From Arion vulgaris (Eukaryota; Mollusca; Gastropoda; Stylommatophora; Arionidae), in the NCBI GenBank assembly GCA_020796225.1, contig CM036755.1, positions 19,152,817 to 19,216,816 of the forward strand: a stretch of DNA of 64,000 nt, read 5' to 3'. The notes under the pieces are model-generated. The model made no database searches and had not been told where the DNA came from. It saw only the letters and a list, made by a program, of their open reading frames with translations. Of the stretch, positions 13,641 to 28,600 are shown piece after piece. The position numbers were made by a program, and so were the translations under genes. The stretch's first letter is position 1, and each line of letters begins with the position of its first letter.

Positions 13641-16600
13641 AAAAGCCCTGTTAATGGCTAATGGTGTAATTCATGGGTTCCCAAAGTGGGTGAGTACGCC
13701 CCACAGTGGACGCTGAAGGGGTCGGTGATTTTGCAATCTAATAATCATTTAAAATTTGAGTTCTGCAATTTAATTCATCTTCTGTCCATCTTACACGATA
13801 CATTTTTTCATCAATTTTCTATTTCATATATATAATCATTTAAAAATTTACCATGTATGATAGAAATATATATCAATTTTCTATGTCAAAGTGAAAATAG
13901 AGCATGTGTATATATATATGTGGGGGTGTTGTTGTAAAATGTTATAATGGGGAGGGGCACTACAAAGTTGATGTCGTTCAAAGTGGGCGATGGGCTGAAA
14001 AAATGTGGGAATCTATGATGTAATTGCTACACATTTGTACGCCACCATACTAATTCATGAAGTGGATTAGTATGTATGTCATATGCAAGTAGGGTCATTG
14101 ATTAGGACAGCTCACTGATGGACAGCTGCCCGTGTGCTGCTGGGGCCCATAAGGGAGAAAGAATAGTAACGCTGCAACCTACAAGGCAGTAATGTCGTAA
14201 GAGGCAACTGAGGTAGGGGCCTAGGGAAGCTACCTAGTAAATAAAAGCGTTGCAGAAATCGGATGTGCTGGCCTACTTGTAGGTGCATAACGGCACAACG
14301 TACAATCACTCTTAGGCTCAAATCCCATACAAATCAGGAAATAGAGGTTTAACAAGTGATCGATATGGTGTGTTCGAAGAAGAATGCTGGACAGCAGATG
14401 GGAAAATAAAGACTGGATATCCAAATGAAACATGGAGAAGAGCTGTGATTAAAAAAAGTGTTGAAAGATTGTAGCCTGACATGAGAAATAATGAATATAA
14501 AGGCGATAGAAACAGGACACAAAAAGGATAAAGAGATAGTGGTTTATGATATGAATTCAGTAAAAACTCTTTGAAAAGCTGTATTGATCAATAGAACCAT
14601 TGTCATTACACTTTGGTGAGTAACCAACTATGTGTGTTCCGATATTTTCCTTGCACAGGAATACTTCAGCGGCAGTGCACGAACCACCACGAGGGTCCCG
14701 ATGTAATTTAAAAGATAATGAAAATATTATGTAGGAATTTTATTTTTTAATTTTTCTAATGAATTTTGCCAGGGCAGCAACTTCCAACCTGCTCTTCTCG
14801 ATTTTGAACTGCTAAGGGTTCCTTTAAGTGCCCAACATGAACATGTCTCCGAAAAGACTAAGAACTTGATCTTACCTACACTGAGATCAGGGATCTCTAG
14901 AAAAATATCTAGATTACTCTACGGGGAGACAAACCAGTACCTTTGGAGCGAGAGGTGAGCATCTAACCTCTAAGCCACAGACACCCCCTTAAAAAGCTAT
15001 ATAGTACAGTCTAACACATTGACTACACTTACCGTTCAATGATACTAAATAAGTTGACCAAAGATTCGAAAAAATGAACTTTTCTCAATAAGGCAGTTAC
15101 CGACATGGTTAACTTGACAATCTGAAAGGAAAGAACACAAAACAAAATATAGTTCTTTGAATAATCAAATATAAATCACAAATTATATGTGGTGGTCAAT
15201 AACAAAGAGCTAGTGACTCTCTGTTTCAGAATAAACAAAAATAAAAACCCCACTTTAAAGTACCACATCTGAAGTTATACTGTAGCATGGCATCAGATCT
15301 GAATGGTTATAAGAAGGCTGTCAGAGCCAACTCATGAAAGACATGAAATAAATATTTAAGACAACTGTGAAGGACCACTAGTTCTTGTGGTTATGTTATG
15401 CAATTGATGTTATGGCACATTGGGCATTCCCATGCATGCTCCGCCCTCCGTTGCAGCAGCAATCCCAAAGTTCACTTGCTCATCGTACCCATGAGAATTT
15501 GATTAGTATATGTTCTCTCCCTACCACAAAGACAACATTGTATGATAGAAGTTGAAGACACTAAAAAGTGTATGAAACTAGGTACTCTGATAACAACAAA
15601 TGGAAGATATAGGGATCAGAAATAAAATACAACAGAGACAGAGAACATTGCAGAAAATAAAGAGCATAGTATGCAACACATGTTTATCTATTGTGGTGTT
15701 AAAAAAAAGTTCTTCAGTGTTACGCACGACCAATACCGAAATTTTGTGTTTTCCCTTCCTCCGCTTTCAGACGTAGTCATGGCACAACTGACTAATTTTT
15801 TTACAAAGGCGTGCTATTCATTATCACCAGTGTCCCTCACTATTCAGGCGAGTCGTAATTCAACTTCAGAAGCACGCAATTTAGATTCCCATTGTTGTAC
15901 CTCTGAAATTGGAGAAGGCACACCTGTATGGCAGGGGACACTGTTAAAAAGGAAAGCCTGCCTTCATGCAAAAATCAGTTAGAAGTGCCATACGAAGCGC
16001 CCTGACTATGCTTGAGTTCATAGCAGGCAAATGCAAGAAGATCCCCAGTAAAGGATCAGGGTTTCCTGCAGTCCAACCATGTTTGCCAACATTTGTTGGT
16101 TCAAGCTGGCCTAGAACATTGAAATTTCCAATGCATGTGATCAGTAGCGCAGTGTGTTATCAACTTCGCTAATGACGACCGCTACTTATGAAAGTGAAAC
16201 ATGGACAATAAACAAACAAAGAAAATTATGGAGATCATGAATATGTGGTTTTACAGAAGACTGTTACAAATCCCATGAACAAATAAAAGAACTAATTTAG
16301 AAGTGCTGGTACTACTGCTTTGTAGTTAGATTGGGAACAATCAAAGGCTAGCGGAGCAAACCGTACACAAAACTCAACGGCAGGCTAAATAAGTAGTCCA
16401 CAAAAAGATTGCTAACCTGGGCTCAAAAACCCTGTCTAAGGGTAGCTACCCTAAAAAAAATAGCAACCTGCTGCATTGCAGGTAGGCTGGGCACAGCCAA
16501 AAGGGTGACGTAGAGCGAACCCAGTAAACACTGGCTGAAACCGGACATGTCGCCGTAGGATAAGAACCAGAGCTCTAAATGACGCTGAATGATGTGACGT

Positions 16601-19600
16601 AAAAAACGTTCTTGGCAAAGGCTGTTTATATATCACAATAAGAATTATCAAAATGGCCGAAAAAGAACGATCGCGAGAAAGAGAAGTGCTGAGATAGAGA
16701 TCTATGAACAAAATAACTTCCTGACAAGCATTTGTATGAAGGCAGCCATTGTTGTTTTTTGGACATGTAATGCAAAGACATTCAAAGGCTTCTAAAGAAG
16801 AGACCGGTTTAGAAATGAGGAAAAAAGTGGGTACAACATCAGTACTGAACTTCACCAAGAAACAACAAATTAAATGGTTCGGACACCTAGGAGATTACCA
16901 ACAGACAGTGCACCTCAAAGAGCAATGTTACTGTGATACATTGGAAAGAAGGAAAAAGGTTGCAAAAGCAAAAGGTGGACCTAAGAAATAACAGAGGCAG
17001 TGAAAGACACAATGTATGAAGCAAACACACAAGAGCCGGTTCTAGAAATCTCTTCTTATTTTGACGATGTCAGGCAAAACAAGATCAGAGAAAAGAATGA
17101 AGAAGAATGCAAAAAACATGAATTACAACACAAGGTAAAATTGATTGGAAGAGAGACAGAGGTGAACAGAGAGAGAGAGAGAGAGAGAGAGAAGAAACTG
17201 AACGGTATAACAACATGGTATGGAAGAGCATCCACAATGGAATTGATCACCATTGCTGGAGATAGACTGTTGTGGAGATTTATAATCGCAAAAACTAGCA
17301 GGAACGTCATCTGTCATCCCTGAGAACGAGTGTGAGAATGAGAATTATGTACAACAGTTCAAAACTTGTTACCTTCGGTTGCAACAAACTCCTGACTAGT
17401 CTTTGGTATCCACTTTCTCCTTTGGACTTTCCCACAACCTCTGGATGAATACCCAGAAACCACTGGATGCCAGCTGGGAAGTGAGTAGTTCTAGCTAGAG
17501 ATCGCAGAGCCAAATGTTTTACACTAAACACAATGAAATTACTTTCAAACAGGTCTAACAGCTTCGACTGAATACCTTTCCGCTGAAAAAAACCAGAAAT
17601 AAAAAACAGCATCTATTATTAAGTGTATATGTATATATTCCTCCTGTACCGTTATACGTTACATAGGGCCTGCGAGTAATTTCTTGCTGTATCATAGGCA
17701 ACTCGCTAAATCTTGGAATTGAGTCCAATATGTCTTGCCTCTCTCTCAGCAAAGTTTGTTTCAGGGTGTTCCCCTAGGGCGTCCTCTCTTTCTTGAACCT
17801 TTTACCTTCCACTTCAATGCCTGCTTTGGTATTCTGTTTACTGTGGCCGCTTCTGTGTCTGACTTTCAGAAGCAATAAGAGAGTGGACAGACATGCAGTA
17901 ACAGTATTGATCACAGGGAAGTTAAAGATGGATAAGGGGCATGGCCTTTGGTTTCTTGGCAACCGCATATTGGATAAAGACACTAAAATTGATATTGAAC
18001 CTATCCAGTGACTTAAGGAGTTTGAAATTACATGTTGTACAAGAAGAAAATGGATGCCTGAGGGAGCAGAGAGAGGGCTGTGTTTAACAAGTAAGCTATG
18101 GGAAACCATCAGTATGTATACCCTTCAATATCTGTTGGTGGAGAGTGAGCACCTTTGGGTCGGCTGGAGTGCTATGATTGAATTATCCAACAAATTACCC
18201 TTTCAGTTATTAAATGGATTATCAAACAAATTATCAATTGGTTAGTAAACAAATATGACGGCAGCTGAAGATTTCAACGAAGAAGATAAAGGGTATTCTC
18301 TATCTCGGTTCTGCAAGCTATGCATACTGACAGGCATGACAAGGTGGGAAAACCATGAGAGAATCCCCAGTAAATACATCAATCAACTCAGAACGGGAGT
18401 TGTTAGCCTAAAACCACTGAGATACATGCTTGGGAGGAGATCAAAGCAATTATGGACATGTCTGATGAAGATGATTCTCAAATGAATAATGAACCCCAGT
18501 AGATACATCAACCAACACTGAACATGAGTTGTTAGCCTAAGCACAATAAAATACATGCTTAGGAGGAGATCTGAGCAATTATGGACATGTCCGATGAAGA
18601 TGATCCTCAAATGAACAAAGCTTTCATGCACAAACCAGTCAGAAGTGCTACACCAGGCGCCATGGCCACACTTGAATTTGTAGCATGTGAACGCAGAGGA
18701 AGAAGACAAAATGAACAATTAATTAAACAAATTATCTAACACGTTATTCAATGAGAAAAATAATGATCAAAAACTTACAAGTAAGACCAAGGCTATGTTT
18801 GGATTGAGTACACTCAAGCAACCAGCTAGTTTGATGCCAATCTTCAAGTGTCTGACCTTAATAGCAGCATCTGGTTGTGTCATGGCTATGTTGGGGTCAC
18901 ATCCTTCCACCACCCATGACACAAGTGTGTTAAGCACGTCTGAAGATTGAGAAATATCTGGTATTTTAACGCAATTTTTGTTTTAAATGCATTTTTTAAA
19001 TATATGATGTTTTACATGCATTGATTGATTGATTAGCCCATCATCATTGTACTTTGGTGAGTAACCATGTGTGCTCCAATCTCTTTCTTACGCAGGAAGA
19101 TCTCAGATGCAGCGCATGAAATCCATAGCAACGGCGAGGGTCTGCGATGTAATTTAGAAGACGGTAAGAATATTTTTAGGAATTTTATTTTTGAATATTT
19201 CTAATGAATTTTGCCTGGGCAGCGGCTTTCCAGCCTGCTTTTCTCAGTTTTGAACTGCCAAGTATTCTCTTACGTGTTCAAATTGAACACGGGCCCTACG
19301 CTTTATCGTCCGTCTCCGATAAGGCTAGGAAATCAATCTCACCTATACTGAAATCAGGAATCTCTGGGAAAATATCCTGGTGCTTCCATGAGGGAGCAAA
19401 CCGAGTACCTTTGGAACAAGAGATGAGCATCTAGCCTCTATGCCACAGAGACTACCTAATCAATCAATCAATTAGACACACAACATTTACTTAACTATAC
19501 AGATCTAAAAAAAAATAACTGCATGTGAAATGTGATGCCCATGAAACGTTACCAACAACACCAGGAAAGACAAAAGTCACCAACAACAGCAATCAGAAGG

Positions 19601-22600
19601 AAAGTTGGAACAGAACCGTACTTGAATTACATTATCGATATAAGGGAAGACTGCAGTAAAACTATGTAGCAATGGCGAAACATGTAAAAACAAAGTATTG
19701 TAGTTTACAAAATACAAAAACAATACACAACAGTGTTTCGAACAAAAGGCCTTTATCAAGCAAGGGACACAACAGAAGAGAAGAAATTCAGACTTCTTGG
19801 ATGGCAGATATAACATATAGTCAGACAATAAATCTGATATGTAAATGTTTCATCCATCTTGGCAGAAATGGCTGTCAAGAGTGTTACACAAAGTACAAAC
19901 TCCGTAGCTCCAGCAACAATCCTAAGGAAAAATGCACAAGTGAATTAATCGGCACAATCCGAATTCAAACATACAACCTTCAGAACACAAGGCAAATGTC
20001 TTGACCACTTCGCCATAGAGGCCCCCCTAAACTGAAATGTGACAATAATACAGAATGTTATGTTATTCGATCGACGTCATGTCACATTGGACATCCCCAT
20101 GTGAGCTCCGTCCTCAACTGCAGCAGCCATCACAAGGTCCACTTGTTCCCCATAAGAAGTTGATTAGTATATCTTCTCTCTCTACCACGAAGACGACACT
20201 GTCTGGCATGTACAAACTTAACACCTAATTGGTCCTGTGTCTGAGACCAGCCAAGATCTCATAAATGAGAATGCACCGCATTGATGACATCGGTTCTTCC
20301 ATACTTCTAGGCAATTGAGAGTCGAGGAATTGTTTGCAAGAATAGACAGCACATTTGTAGCCCTGCACTACAGCATGTCCAAGTGTGTACAGCCAAGTCA
20401 GTGTCTTGAAATGTGACTGAATGTTGTCTAACTATTCTGCCCGCAGACTTCCAGATTCCAGACTTCCTTTGAAGCATATAATCAAGTCTGATATAATTGT
20501 ATGGATGACTTATAATAACAATAACGAATGAACAGTGATACAAAGCTGATAATCTTTCAATCAAATGTGAAGTCAGTGCTGTTGTATAACTCGGAAACAT
20601 AAGGACAACAAAAGAAACCACCAGAAAACTACAGACCTTCGTAAATGGATGTTTACGTAGAGTAGAGGAACTGAAATGGTAGGATAAGATTACAAAAGAT
20701 TAACTCAGAGAAACTAAGCAGATACCAGTTGAAAAAGAGCAAAGAGACTCTGGCGATGGATAGGACACACATTGAGAAGACCGACTGGAAGCATTGCACA
20801 ACAGGCATTGTTTTGGAACCCACAGGGAAACAGGAATAGGGAAAGGTCTAGAAATACCTGTGGAAGAGAGCTGGAGACTGATATGAACTCTCTACATGCA
20901 GTTATTTCCTCAGTTGTACACAGTTAATTCAAATGAGGCAAAAAAGGAATAACAAAAAAATAACTACTTGCCAATAAATAAACATATATATATCTTATTA
21001 TATATTAATTTGAAGAAAATAGGACAACCTATTAGAATAGCAAGATTAAAAAGTAGAAGTAAAAATAGTAGAAGTAAAACTAGAAAGACTTGTATAAATT
21101 AAACAACTTGAATGGTGCAGAGTACGGTGAATGGCGTTCAACAGAATACGCTGTTGTGTCGTGTGCGGCGATTGGAGTGGAAACAGTTAGAGGGATAGGC
21201 AAGAAGTGGACGGAATTGGAAGGGATGGCAAGAAAGAGAAAGGGCTGGAAGAAGTTTGTTGAAGACCTGTGCTCCATTGGGAGTTGAAAGGTGAAGAACA
21301 AGAGAACATTGATACAAAAAACAAAACAATATTCTTACAGACCTTGCTTCTTCTCATGTGCCAGTATATACGACAATCCTTTGTCTAGAAGAGCTGGAAT
21401 TTCTTCCATCGCTAATACCCATCTATTTGATCATAAAAGAAAAGACAACAAAATTAGACAAATTAACAAAGAGACTCACCAACTTATCAAGTATTATTCT
21501 TAGTACGATATATTCCCTAGTCTACCTAGGAAAAAATGAGCCCTAGGTTCATCTGAGGTGTGAAAGGCTATGTATTGTTGTCATAGCTACTGTGTAAAGT
21601 TGTGCTGACCTATTTATAGTTCATTATATTCCATGGACAGAGAAAAAAAAAAATGAGGATGTTACAAGTCAGGCCTGCACACAAAGAAACCTTATCAAAA
21701 GAATAAGAATCAGACAATCAAGGTTCTTTGGGCATATAATGCGAAGAGAAAGTTTAGAACATTTGGTGACTATAGGTAAAATTCATGGAAGGAGAGATCG
21801 TGGAAGACAGAGGGAGAAGATGTTGGTCTGACATCTTGGTTCGACAAAAGATCGATGTCAAAACTGATTAACTGCACCAATGCCGGCAGGCATGGCACTT
21901 GATTGAAGTTGTGCTGTTGACACCTTTGACTAGCTGACAGCAACACAGGATGCTAAAAATAGATAGGGACAATGAAAGGAACTTGGGACAGTTATGTTGT
22001 GTTATCGACGTCATGACACAGTGGGTATTCCCATGTATGCTCCATCCTCCGCTGCAGCAGAAGTCATCCCAAAGTCCATTTGCTCACCGTACTCATGAGA
22101 AGTTGTTTAGAATATTTTCTATCTCTACCACGAAGATGACACTGTCTGGCAAGTCCTAATTCTCGCACTTGTTCCAGTGTCTAAGACCTGCCCATATCAC
22201 ATAAATGAGAGTGTACTGCATTGATGACATCGGCTCTGTCCATACTTCTACCTGCTTAAGACGGGGCATTGTTTGCAAGAAAGTCAGCACATTTGTGCTT
22301 ATGATGTTTCTGAGGGCTTCCTATCCAAGCAGGAGACAGCTGCTGTGGTAAGTGACTTGGAGGATGCACATAACAAAGTGGACTTTTCAATCATGATGCT
22401 CTCTTTGTTAAAATGTGGGGCCAATCCTTGGCTGGTGAACTGGATAGCTGCTTCTTTGGAGTGTTCTAAGGGCAAGATTTTATAAACATTCCATCAATAT
22501 TTTATCGATATCTTTATATTTTATTTTATAATTTTTTATTTATTATTATTTTATTATCTTGATAAATATCTCAGCTTACCTGTCTTGATGCTCTGCTTCA

Positions 22601-25600
22601 GCAAATTTGTACATGATGTCCATTAACGTCTTGGCTTCCTTAGGTCTCTCTAACTCGTTATCGTCCACTCCAGCATACTTGGATGACTCAATCTCATAGG
22701 AAGATAAGGCTGGACTCTTGAGTACCTGCTGATGGTCATCACAAAAATATCAGTATTTTTACCAGTGACATGTAGCGGAGATAGGATGGTACATTGAAGA
22801 TAGGCCATCACAGGTAAGAATAGTCTAGATATGTAATCTCAGGTAAGAATAGGTAATCACAGGTAAGAATAGTCTAGATAAGTAATCTCAGGTAAGAATA
22901 GTCTAGAAAGGTAATCTCAGGTAAGATAGGTGATCACTGGTAAGATAGTCTAGAAAGGTAATCACAGGTAAAAGTAGCCAAGATAGGTAATCACAGGTAA
23001 GATAGTCTAGATATGTAATCACAGGTAAGATAGTCTAGATAGGTAATCTCAGGTAAGATAGTATAGATATTTAATCGTACAGTGCCTCTGTAGCGTAGAA
23101 GTTAGGTGCTCGCCTCTCATTCCAAAGATACTTGGTTTGTTCCCTTGTGGAGCAATCAGGATATTTTTCCAGAGATCCCTGAGCTGAGATCGAGTTCCTA
23201 GTCATATCGGTGACAGACAATAAAACCTAGGTTCAGTGTTCAAGCTGAGCACAAAAAGAACCCTTGGCAGTTCAAAATCAAGAAGAGCAGACTGGAAAAC
23301 CGCTGCCCTGGCAAAATTCATTAGAAGAAAAAATTTTCTCCAAAATATTTTCACTATCTTCTAAATTACATCCGGAACCCTCGTCGGTGATGCAGAGTTC
23401 GCGCACTGCAGTTGATATCTTAATTTGTCAGAAAGAGATCTGAGCACACAAGGTTACCGAAGTGCAATGATGATGGTCTATTCAATTAATCAATCAATCT
23501 CAGATGATAATAGTCTACACATACCATAGTTTGAGTTAAGAAGAAATCAAATGGGTTGAAAATTTGAGGGCCTTCCAACTGATCCTCTTCCAGTTCATAA
23601 AAGTCATGGACCTGGAGAAGAAATAAATCAGGGAAGATATGAATCACGGATGAGTGAAGCCACGAAAAAAAAAACACTGGATGGAAAGAAAAAATAAGAG
23701 GTATAAAGTATATACTGAATTGTTTTTCTTGCTCTTCAGTTACTGGGTTGAGGAGCGTCTGGCCGAGTGGATTAGAGCGCGGCTCCGATGCGGGAGACCT
23801 GTGTTAAATTCACAGTAAGGTCAAGGATTTTTTTTCTTGTGGGCATAAATTTAAAGGGTTTTAAAGCCGAAGTATTGACTTCATTGCACCGGGTTTTACC
23901 TCATATGGCTTGGTCCCTCTCCGTAGAAATGGCACGCAACCTGCAGAGAATATTGCACAAAGCACAAACTCTGTAGCTCTAGCAACAATCCTAGGTGTCT
24001 CTGGAAAAAACTGCACTCGTGAACAGAGCGGCGTGGTCGGTTTGAACCCACGAACTTCGACTCACAAGGCAAAGGCGTAACCACTTAGCCACAGAGGCCA
24101 GCAAAATGAAAAATCCTAACCTCAACAACCTGCAGCGACTGCACTAGCCATGCAACCATTAAATTCCTCAGGCTTTCATCCCACTTGTCCTATACCGCCT
24201 AAAAGCGGTACTACAGGAGTAACTAGTTTTTTTAACCAGGTTGCCATAACAAAGCATCAATTTTGTGGAGTGGGGAGGAGGTTCCCCTCTGTGGCTAAGT
24301 GGTTAAGCCTTCGCCTTGCGCTCAGGTCACTAGTTCGAATCCAGGTTGTGCCATTCTGTTTATGAATGCATTTTTTCCCGAGACACCAAGGATTGTTGCA
24401 GGAGCTACTAAGTTCATGCTTTGTGCAATTTTAATGGTAGGTGGCGTGCCATTTCTGTTGAGAGGGACCAAGCTAAATGGGTAAACCGGATGCAATGAAG
24501 CCAATCCTTTGGCTTTAAACCCTTTAATGTCAATAGCGTCAATGAATTATATGATTCATTTCGTTCTTCATTTGATCATTATTAGATCACAGCACCAGCA
24601 GCTTCAATGAACTGTAGGATTCACTTTGTCATTCGTCTGTCCATTATTAGATCACAGCCCCAGTAGCTTCAATGAACTGTATGATTCCCTTCTTCTTCCA
24701 GTCCTTAGATCACTGCATCAGTAGCTTCAATGAACTGTATGATTCACTTCTTCTTCATCATTCTTCTGCCAGTCCTTAGATCACTGCATCCGTAGCTTCA
24801 ATGAACTGTACAATTTTCTATGTCATTCTTCTGTCGATCATCATCTTATATTCAGAAATAGTACTGTTTTTGTTGACCATATTTTCTCCCTGTATAGACT
24901 GAAGAAATGATAATATCATGAGAAATAGAAGAAAATATTAAGAAACAGCTGCAATATTTCACAATAATATATCTACCTTAACTGATTGGTGGCGTCTGTG
25001 GCTTAGGGGTTAGTGACTCGGTCTATTAACTCCGATGTTCTGAGTTCGAATCACGCTGCGGACAGTTTGGTTGCAAATTGTTTGCATGGATTTTAACAAA
25101 GGGATGATGGCACCACCCTTCAGAAAGCAATGGCAAACTACTGAATGTAATAATGCCTAGAAGAATCACAATCAGTGTTAAAAGCTAGGGTTGATTCGCA
25201 AAGTCCTGTAAAGGATATGCAATTAACTTTATTTAACTGATTACCTCCTAGAACCCGCAGAGAAGGTCAAAGTCCCCATTTAAACATGATGACAAGCCAT
25301 CGTGAGCGTCAAGGTTTGTTTCCTATTCTAGTTAGACCAGTTTTATATTTACATTCTCCTTTTCCGTTTCAGTACGAGATTTTAATTTACCAACAGGAGG
25401 CTTATTCGTGAAACACATGTTATCGGTTGAAGGTTTAAAAAAAAAACCTGTATTCCGTCATATTTATTGAGTTTTCAAGGCACAGGACTTTACTAAATTG
25501 CTTACCATGGCAACAAGCGATAAGGTCATAGACGATAAGAAGTGTAAATTATTTACTAAATATTATTCCATTTCTGTGGTCTTGGATTTTTTCTTAATAT

Positions 25601-28600
25601 TGGATATATACTATATGGTAACCACTAAGTGACATGTATTAAATGTTTTCAAAATATGTCATAAGTTGGGACATTTTTATATTTTTTAATGCTTTTCTGT
25701 TGTAAATAATAATTTTACATTGACAAATTTCCTACTAAAACTTAACAAACAATTATTTTAGATTGATCTTAGAGAAAATTTATTTACCTACAAAATGGTA
25801 TATTACTCATAAAAATCTGTTAATAATTAAGAAAACTGCAGCTGAATTTGTACATACACCTGCAATGGGAAAATGGGACCTAGATTTAGTTCAGCTGCAA
25901 CCCATTTTTCAATTCCGTAGCTAATCAGTTAAAGTTAGTTTTTATCTTCAATATTTTCCAATAGTATACCTGCAATAGTATATAGAGGACGGAAAACTCG
26001 ATAGAGAAATAGAGACAAGATGCCAAAAGCAAATGCAGTGACCTACCAGCTGGCACCATTACTACAACACCCAAAGATCAAGATGGAAGTGAAAAGACAG
26101 ATAAAAGTATGTTCCTACCAACACTTTGTTACCAGTGCCAAACTTGGTCTCTGAAAGCAACATACCGCAGAAAGCTTACCACATGCGAAATGAAATGCTT
26201 GAGGAAGGCGGTGGGGGTCACTAGGAAAGACAGACCATGAAACGAGGACATCAGAAGCAGAGTGCACCAAATACATTGAAAGGCAACAAATACAGCGGTT
26301 CAGAAGTTTAATGAGAATGGAATACAACCAACCACCAATAACAGCATACAATAAAAAGAGATCAGGTACTAGAGCCAAGGAAGACCAAGAAAAGATGGAT
26401 AGACAATATCAAGACCACACTAAATAAACACGGATATAACACAAGGGCCACTCATCTGGCCCTAGGAACGAAATTAAAGCTCCCACCCCAACGCTTAATG
26501 GCAAGAGTGGACAATCAATTCCATCATCCACCTGGGGATAGACAATAGTATACCTGCATGCTAGGATCCTCCATTGTTCCCATCTCATCATCGGATGAAA
26601 TATCCTCATAGCCTTCTTCTGCCTCCTGCAAGAAAACATTATCATTGAGAACATCGCACATTTTTTATTCAAAAATGTCATTAAGAATCTAACATTTTTA
26701 AGAGCCAAAAGTGAATATTAAGATAATTGGTTTACAGTTTAACTTGTTGAACTTGAGATTCTGATATATCATAGTTCATATGTACGGTTCCAACGTCACT
26801 GCAACGGGTCACCCCATAATTGCTCCATTCCTGTGCCAACAAAAATCACACGAAATGCTAACAACTGTGAAATGTCTCCTGTTCGAACTAATTCCAGAAT
26901 GAAACAGCCGTGTACCACCAGAAAAAAACAACCCACACCGCATATATGCATATGGCCGTCGCTATAAAGTGTAAACACAAAACTGTTCATCACTTGAATT
27001 GCAATTCATGTTGAAGGGAACATCAGTCATGACAAAATCCAGCTTTCTGCACCCGCAATATCACTGCATACGGCAGATTGAGTCGGTTCGTTATAACCGC
27101 TGTCCGCCATTTTCTGAATAAACACAACAAACGCACGGTTGACACATCAAAAAGCATTCCGTGTAACAATCATAGCTCACAGCGTTGCTCAAGCACTAAC
27201 TCAGTAGCTCGGCAAACGAAACTGGAAAATACCCAACCAAACATGGTAGGAATGTACTAGCAAAGTCGTGTCCAGAATCAAACAGTCCGGACTCTGAATG
27301 GCCCTCTGCCATTCCGCCATTGCGGGCCAGATATTTTCCTACATTCTGATATATCTGCCTGATATGTAAATATCACCTATGCATTGCCAGGGCCCACACT
27401 GTGAGCAAAGAATAGTAACACTGCAACCTACAAGGCATGTCGTATGGGGCAACTAAGGTAGAGGTCTAGGAAAGCTACCATAGTAAATAAAAAACATAGT
27501 AGAAATCGGATGTGCTGGCCTACTTGTAGGCGCATAAATGGCACAACATACAATGGTTCTTAGGCTAAGATCCATCAGATCACAGAGTGATTTAACAAGT
27601 GGTCAATATGGAGCGCTCAAAGAAGAAAAGACTAACAACTACAGATGCAACACACTTGACACAGGATAGAAAACTCAAACAGCCATGAAGTTTCACAGCA
27701 CATGTGGATATGACAAGACTGCAAGGCTCTTAGGTTAAGATCCCATCAGATCACAGAGTGATTTAACAAATAGTCAATATGGAGTGTTCAAAGAAGAAGA
27801 AAAAAAATACTAACAACTACAGATGCAACACACCTGGCACAGGATAACAACTGAAACAGCCACAAAGTTTCACAGCACATGTGGATAAGACAAGACTCCA
27901 AGACAAACATTCAAAAACCAACAGGTAATAAACACTCACTTGTGCATCAGCATCGTAGACTGGTCGTTGTTGACGTTTAGATGGTACTCTATCAGACATA
28001 CTGTCATAGATTTCATGCTCGTCTATTTCTTCATCTTCTACTCCATCTTCTTCATCAATATCCTCATCTTCAGCTGCGATGGGCTGATGAATAACTTTGG
28101 AATATTGTTTTAAAAAATATATTTGGCAGTGTACATTTTATCAATATCAATTAAACAAATACAAATTGAGCATCATTGGTGTTCATTATTTTAAAATGAA
28201 GATGGTTTGGGCATATATGCCATATCACTAGTGGCAATTACTTGGACATGTCACTGATGTTCTCTGTGCCCCCATATTTTGCATTTCTGAACCAGGATCA
28301 TGCAAGGACAGTGATCACTGTCGTAATATCCCAGCATATCCCATTTGCACAACGGCAACAGAGTGGGAGACAACCACTGCCAAATCAATGACACCGTTAG
28401 TCATCTGGTCGACACGCTAATCCGGTCGCTCTACCATCATTGCTGCACCCAACTTCTCACCCTGTTGGTAGGTAGGATCATTTCCTCACAGCCTACTCCT
28501 GGTGTTAAAGTCTCCGCAAAAGATGGTTTCTTGTCCTGGTCAAATAAATGTTGCCACTGCAGTGTATCCACTTTGCAGTTACAAGCATACAAATTGACTA

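Noticed and set aside
22300..22487. A host exon encoding the GFLSKQETAAVVSDLED segment
   Set aside because: It lies on the strand opposite to VIRMA, and the pattern is that of a non-LTR reverse transcriptase.
23753..23826. Functional tRNA gene
   Set aside because: Only the 5' half resembles a tRNA. The B box is degraded, no acceptor stem pairs, and a SINE lies next to it.
24284..24360. Functional tRNA gene
   Set aside because: The A and B boxes are good, but there is no acceptor-stem pairing, and the sequence continues into a body shared by several SINE copies.
25960..25985. An extra VIRMA exon at the duplicated ATAGTATACCTGCA word
   Set aside because: No acceptor-framed open exon adjoins it. 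Exons 8 and 9 already join in phase 0 with continuous similarity.
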